64,000 bases of DNA from Neurospora tetrasperma FGSC 2508 (lineage: Eukaryota > Ascomycota > Sordariomycetes > Sordariales > Sordariaceae): positions 2,673,952 through 2,737,951 of the forward strand of contig NW_009799100.1 of NCBI RefSeq assembly GCF_000213175.1, in the 5' to 3' direction. A program made the translations under genes and the position numbers. Each line of letters begins with the position of its first letter. Position 1 is the stretch's first letter. This document shows positions 58,534 to 64,000 of the stretch, piece after piece. The notes under the pieces were generated by a model. That model ran no database searches, was not told the origin of the DNA, and saw only the letters and a list, made by a program, of their open reading frames with translations.

Positions 58534-59631
58534 ATGATGAAGTGGCTTTCGATGACTTTGGCTCTCGTCGGGCCTTCGCAAGCGGCACTTCGTTTTGGAT
58601 GCTCAACTCTTTCGATCCAACGTCTTGATCCTCTTGTCGAACCTGGCCGTCTCCCGTCGTCACATGTCCACCAAATTGTCGGTGGAAATGCACATTCAGC
58701 GAAGAATTTTCCAACTACTGGACGGCCGTCCTGTTCTTCAAGCACCCCAACGGCACCTACAAACGTGTGCCCATCATGCAGAATTCTGTACTGCTCAACG
58801 GTATCAATGGCGGCATGACCATCTACTATACGTAGCAGGACTTTTACTCGAACGGCAACCAAAAGATCACTGCGTTCAAGCCTGCAAGTGAAACAGTTAG
58901 CCATGGGTATCTCAAGCTGAGGGTCGTAAGCGAGGCGTAACTAACCGTTAGTGGGCATGCAGGGCTTCCGTATGACTGTCAGCTCTCCCACCACCAACAA
59001 TCTCAACGACGCCAAGGGCCACGTTGGGCTGCGCTTTGTGTGCTTGACTGACAAGAACACGCGTTTCCCCGAGTTGCCTGACTTCCCAACTAAGCCCTGT
59101 AAGGGCGGCATCATGACAGTGCACCATTTTCCGTCATGCTGGGACGGTAAAAACCTCGACTCGCCCGACCACCAGTCACACATGTACAACACGGCTAAGA
59201 AGGCGTTCTCTCCCGCTGGGCCCTGTCCAGCATCGCACCCGGTACGCATGCCGCAGGTGGCGTACGAGACGCTCTGGGATACGACCCAGTTCAACAACAT
59301 GTGGCCAAAAGACGGATCGAACCCCTTCGTGCTGAGCTATGGCGTCAACAAGGGATACGGAACCCACGCGGATTACGTGTTTGGATGGAAGGGAGACTCG
59401 CTCCAGAAGGCGATGGATTCGAGCTGCATGTTCAACGCTTGCGAGAATGGCCGGCCGCTGAAGAGCCAGAACGTGCAGGCGATGAACAAGTGCGCCGTCA
59501 AGAACATGGTGAATGAAGATCTGGATTCATGTAAGCCAGCTTCTTCAATCCTTGCTATTCTTTTTTGATGATGTGGAACTAACCGAATTCGCTGTTTAGG
59601 GCTCAAAGTGCTGCCTGGTCAGGCGATGTGA
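58534..59631 (+). pseudogene. Secreted DUF1996 protein gene, broken
   Basis: Starts MMKWLSMTLALVGPSQA, a signal peptide, followed by the family blocks FGCSTLSIQRLDPLVEPGRL and SHVHQIVGGNA. The next expected residues are missing: at about 58690 the sequence jumps, in another frame, to CTFSEEFSNYWTAVLFFKHP. A TAG at about 58834-58836 then interrupts IYYT*QDFYSNGNQ. An 80-nt intron 58883-58962 has a GCAAGT donor (GC-AG type) and joins FKP to GFRMTV. The rest is intact: HHFPSCWDGKNLD, SHPVRMPQV, GTHADYVFGWKGDSLQKAMD. A last intron (59531-59599) leads to WLKVLPGQAM and stop at 59631. Stop plus deletion make it a pseudogene; the function of the family is unknown. Confidence 0.85.
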
Positions 59632-60859
59632 GGTGTTGCTCCGGCAGCCTCTTGCTTTGTGGTGTTTGAGGTTTGATGTCGCGGACTGTTCAGAGATAGG
59701 CCGCAAAGTTGTGGGTGATAGATTAGGTTAACGATGGGTGGACTGGTCGACCTGTGACATTTCGCATGCGGGGTTGTTGACGGTGCTCTTCAGAAGTGCA
59801 AACCAGAACGAGCAATGGCTGTGTGCTGCAGTTGATTCATCGTTGTTGGTGGCTCTCGTTATTTTTTTCCTGTTTGCACAAGTGCGTGTTGAATGATTTC
59901 ACAAGTACTGTAGTACCTAGGTACCCCAGTACCGAGAGAACCAAAAAATAGCCAAAGTCGTGCCGTGAAAACTCTGCTCCTGCTCCTGCTTAGTTGTGCG
60001 AAAAGAAGGAAGGAATGGCTTCAGACGACGAAGGTGCAGCGATGAGCCGACGGCAAAAGCTGACTTATACGTCCAGAAAGGGAAGGAGTGTCTAAGCGTG
60101 AGCGGGTCCACCAGAAGCAGCCGGGCATACCCAACCAACCAATCACAATTTGATGTGGCTGTGATATAACAATATTACACCGAGCAAATCGTCTAATACA
60201 GGTAAGTGCACGTGTATTACATGATACACGTCTGGTTAGAGGTATCGTTGATCACAGCAAACTGGCCAAGAAGAGCCTTCTGTTTCAATCCAGAACGAAT
60301 GGTTATTCCACAAAGAACATCTTCTGACTGGAAAGTATCATGAACTCACATTGCGGGTTTGTGACGGCCTTTTAAACGTAACGAAGGGCCTGAGACCGAT
60401 GCGAGCAAGCCGTATCCGGGCTGTATTGATGACACGTCGGATCGGCAAGCAAATTGGACCGACGGCCGATACCCTTCTCCCACATTTACGGCTGACTGCA
60501 TGCCCTGCCTGTAGTTCTTGCCTCTTTAGCGAAGGGCAACTTCTGCCGATTCCTTGCCGATCCCGACTTCGATCCTCATGACGGCTGACAGCGGTTGTCT
60601 TCTTGTCCTTGCTCAACCAAGTCATCATTCCTTTTCCTCATCACTGTTGACGTTTCGCTTGTTGATGGTGGGTCCCGAACAGATTCTCCATCGCTTCTCA
60701 ATTGCTGAAGAGGCTCGGTCTAATTACCTACCCACCGAAAACCGCCGGCGCCCTGTTTGGAAGGGGTGTAGTCCGCTACCTCTTTAACTTCAACACCATC
60801 AAACGAGGACGGTTCCTTGCTTCCCACACCATGAGAGCTCGGCCGACAAAATTGCAGCC
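59632..60859. other. Intergenic region before the Zn2Cys6 regulator
   Basis: No gene is supported. A GTAC-rich near-palindrome (TAGTACCTAGGTACC) lies at about 59912-59926; similar short GGTACC sequences occur elsewhere in the window's intergenic DNA. The right part is the regulator's promoter. Confidence 0.55.
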
Positions 60860-63218
60860 ATGGCCGACATTCCCATTTTGAGCAGCAACCTGAACGGCTC
60901 GGACACAAAAGAAAGAGCGCGAGCGCGAGCCTGTGTCTACTGTAACAAGTCCAAAACCAAGTGCATATGGCCTGGTGAACCGGGTGTTGGCGCTTGTCAA
61001 CGGTGTGCCCGGTTGCATCGTCCCTGCACGGTCCCTCACACGGCGAAAGAAAGACGGCGCGGAAGAGGTACTCGAGTCGGCCAACTAGAGGAAAAGATTG
61101 ACGGTCTCGTGTCACTCCTGAACGCTTCAAGGCAGATTCAACAACAGTCTTCAGCACCAGGATCGGCTTCAACAACATCTGAACCCCCTATCTCCGGTCA
61201 TGATGCGCCAGACAGCACAGTCTTTGGTCAACTGCCAACACCGGCGACATCAAGCCAGGAGCAGCCATCGGCCTCGCGACCCTTTTGTATACTCCCCATG
61301 AGCTGCATGCATGTCAATGATGGACACCTTGGAGATTGTACTGGCCAACATGCACAAGGTTGCCCTCCTCCGAGCCATACCACCCTTCAGACTCCAACCT
61401 CTACTGCCCTGAGTTCCTCTGGAGGTTCCGAGCCTACAAATAGCTACATACCGCCGACGGCTTACATCGATATCACTCCACAGCCATACGGCTACCTGCG
61501 CATAACCATGGGTGAAGCAGATCGCTTGCTCAAGTTATACCAAACCGACTATCATCCTCGATTCCCGTTTGTGCCCATTCCACGGAATACAACAGCGCAA
61601 GACCTTTTCCAGAGGCAGCCATTCTTATTCCGGACCATCATTCAGATTGTTGCCCCCCAGAGCGCCGCTTTGCAACGTAGTTTTACGATTTGGTTTCGTG
61701 AGTACATTGCAACCCATATTATTGTCAAACAGGAGAAGCGGCTGGACCTGCTACAAGCCATATTGCTGTTCATTGCATGGTTGGTTCATTTTCCTTGTTA
61801 ATTCAACCCTTTTCTGACCGTTTGTGTTCCGTGCTTGTTAACCATTGGCATTGTCTTGTGCAAAAGGAGCGAATCTCATTACTATGCTGAATCATGGGTG
61901 ACAACCTTGCACCAGCTAGCAGTCGGTCTTGTGGTAGATCTGGGCCTCAACAGCCACAAACCCTCCAAGCAGGACGGCAATGGTGCAAATCAGTTTGTGG
62001 AAGATGTCAGGCGTCTCAATGGCCACCGGGGACGGCCGCCTCATACACTAGAAGATATGCGGGCCTATCTCGGATGCTTCTATGTCAGTTCACTGTAAGT
62101 TGTGCCCCCTCGGCTTTACATGAATACCAGACTTTTACAGTTAGTCTTGCTCTTCCTGAACTAGCTCTAACACCATTCATTCCATAGCACGGCTGCCTTA
62201 TTTCGACATATCCCCTTGATGCCCTGCTCCACCTACTTATCCTTCTGTTGTGACAAGATCGAAGCCGAGCAGGAATACATTGCGGACACATACCTTGTGG
62301 TCCTCATTAGAATGCATCGCATTCTTTGTAGGATCATTGCGGTTTTCCCAGCTCCTGATTCGGATGGGAGCGGTATTGTGACCTTCTCCGCAGCCGCACA
62401 CATGGCAATGACAAATCTGCGTGCCGAGCTAGATGATTTCAAGTTGCAAGTACCAAGGAACATTCGAGACAATTGTACGTACAAGAACATTGACCACTAG
62501 GTGATGAAACTGGCTGGATGGGTTTGACTTTGCTGACCTGGACCCCAAAGTGTCGTTTGAGATTGGCTTCAAAGGCATACTCGTCAGGCTATACGAACCC
62601 GTAGTCTATATGGCGTCATCGCCGGTTTCATCTATTGACGGCATCCGGAAGTCAGAAGCAATGTGGTGCTGCCTGGATGTTGTCAAAGCAGCTTTGGATT
62701 CATATGCTTCCATCCCCGTGGCCGACCTCAGTTATCTACCCTTCAACACCTACTGCCACATGACATTCTCCTTGATTACCGCTACACGCCTGGTTGTATT
62801 GCAAGATCCGGATTGGAATAGCAAGCTCGCCGGCGAAAGCCTTGACTTTGCCGGCATAGCGCAACGCATTAGTGACCGGTGCGATCAGGCGGACACCGTG
62901 GCCATTGCAGAAGAATGGCGGCGAAAGCGCAAATATGTCAATGACACTGTGTCAGTGATGTCCATGCACCGCAACAAGCTCCGATGGATTCGTTCGTGGT
63001 ATCTCTCCAAGACTGCAGCGCCGAATCCTGCCGCTCCTGAAAGCCACCCGCCGATACACCATTCGGATTCACAATACCAAGGACAAATCCTGCCAGCTAC
63101 TGAGATGATCGCAGAGACCGGGAACCCCGCGCCCGTTGAGGCACTGTCGCCGGTGTCATTCCTAGGCGACGAATGGTGGCAAGCAATGCTGGATGATATG
63201 AGCTTTCTCCAGCCGTAG
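60860..63218 (+). CDS. Zn2Cys6 transcription factor
   Basis: Exons 60860-61779, 61867-62094, 62188-62474 and 62551-63218 (introns 87, 93 and 76 nt) join to 700 residues. The DNA-binding cluster has six cysteines at 25, 28, 35, 46, 49 and 56 (CX2CX6CX10CX2CX6C), flanked by basic residues (KERARARA before, KERRRGRG after). A short coiled coil, VGQLEEKIDGLVSLLNAS, follows and fits dimerisation. A polar linker spans about 95-205. The middle region (LLKLYQTDYHPRFPFVPIP, ESWVTTLHQLAVGLVVDLGL, LEDMRAYLGCFYVSS) is the fungal regulator middle-homology type seen in many such factors. It is intact although surrounded by relics. Its targets are unknown; cell-wall-degrading genes nearby are pseudogenes. 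Start ATG is in GCCATGG. Confidence 0.93.
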
Positions 63219-63281
63219 AACAGTCAGAATGGTGGTTTGACTGATGCTGCAGGCTACCATCATTGCGCAAACACCGCGAAT

Positions 63282-63431
63282 AATGTTGAGCAACAGGGGC
63301 AACATCCAGTTGCAGCCTGTAGGGCAGGGAGCCTTGAAATCTAGGATGGCGACAGGCTCTTCTGCGCCTTGATGTTACACGCAGCCCTACAAGCGCGCGG
63401 AAGCTTGATAGCGCGTCTGCGGTAAGGCGAA
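63282..63431. repeat. 150-bp dispersed repeat, copy 2
   Basis: Same element as 56355-56504, in the same orientation, with G/C at most of the differing positions. It lies 63 bp beyond the stop codon of the transcription factor, so it may be in its 3' untranslated region. Flanking bases beyond the 150 differ from copy 1. Confidence 0.85.
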
Positions 63432-64000
63432 CAAGAGGAATGCCTGAGATGGTTTGAGTACCGACTGGTGGAATCATAGGGCTGAGGCGCGTGCTGGGCT
63501 CGGGCTGCGGAAACGTGGGACTTCGGACTCCCGGAATAGCCTCCTCAATCACAGATGCATCGGCCTAGCTCTCACCGCATGCCTGAGCAAAAACTAGGCT
63601 TCAATATTACACTCATTCCGTTTGGAAAACGTGCCTTAACATCACAGGCTTGGAATTTCATCGCTCCAGAATAGCCGTTCGCGGTGCAGTCGGCGTGACA
63701 TCCACGCCGCCGAATGAAACGATAAAATCACATGGGTCCGTGCATTCAGCGATGGTTACCTACCAAGGTACTGTGTACGGTAGGTACCAACTAAGCGGGT
63801 GCCTAAACCACCGATCCAGTCTCCCAGTGACGATGTTCACAGGGCCAATTACCCCTACTGGACGCTTCTAGCAGCGGTCATCACCAGGTTTTGATACGGC
63901 CCAGCGGAGCTTGCCACTATTACGCCCCCAAACCTTCAACCTGCCGCCATCCGATATCTGGCGAAGGTTGAACCCTCCATTATTGTTAGAGGTAGGTACT
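63432..64000. other. Right edge, no gene supported
   Basis: Only short overlapping open frames are seen. It contains GGTACT/GGTACC motifs near 63766 and 63780. The sequence is cut by the window end. Confidence 0.5.

Noticed and set aside
1-64000. CRISPR arrays, bacterial operons, riboswitches and rRNA genes
   Set aside because: No regularly spaced repeats, ribosome binding sites or rRNA-like sequences were seen; the DNA is eukaryotic nuclear.

Overview
The window is nuclear DNA of a filamentous ascomycete, most likely a Sordariomycete. The reasons are short introns (about 55-120 nt) with GT/AG ends and CTAAC-type branch sites, genes scattered on both strands without operons, and fungal families such as Sec62, Spo7, a fungal SLATT protein, a Zn2Cys6 regulator, a Pth11-type rhodopsin-domain protein and a P450. 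One pair of repeats also carries a RIP-like mutation pattern. The species cannot be named from the sequence alone. Exon structures were deduced by hand from splice sites and reading phase; every joined CDS closes in frame.

Left part (about 2.5-41.4 kb), housekeeping and conserved genes: DNA topoisomerase II (2575-8574, +); an assembly gap of 922 N (8839-9760); a diacylglycerol/sphingoid-base kinase-like protein (9971-12073, -); tRNA methyltransferase TRM1 with a probable dual start (12740-14890, -); a fungal SLATT two-TM protein (15662-16743, +); an unrecognised Arg/Ser- and Pro-rich protein (18442-20506, -); SEC62 (23322-24688, +); a Cld1/ABHD5-type mitochondrial lipase (25501-27374, -) divergent from SPO7 (29301-30647, +); a dual-specificity-phosphatase-like protein (31955-33064, +); an unrecognised 1180-residue protein (34289-37831, +); a decayed membrane-protein gene (-); an intronless tRNA-Thr(AGT) at 38937-39008; and a seven-TM rhodopsin-domain protein (39689-41366, -).

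Right part (about 41.4-64 kb), accessory in character. It begins with 4.4 kb without a convincing gene. A cytochrome P450 (45805-47612, +) and a DUF1996 relic follow. Then come two large same-strand genes: a 728-residue protein combining a cysteine-peptidase (OTU-like) region with a GIY-YIG-like nuclease region (48551-50866, -), and an 1163-residue SF1 helicase (52004-55691, -). These two share a nearly identical 23-24 bp element 109-117 bp upstream of their start codons, so they look like a co-regulated module; this is the best candidate for an undescribed system here. Beyond them are a 5'-truncated pectate lyase, a broken DUF1996 gene and an intact Zn2Cys6 transcription factor (60860-63218, +). 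A 150-bp dispersed repeat occurs twice, once abutting the truncated pectate lyase and once just after the transcription factor. Its two copies differ mainly by CpA-to-TpA type transitions.
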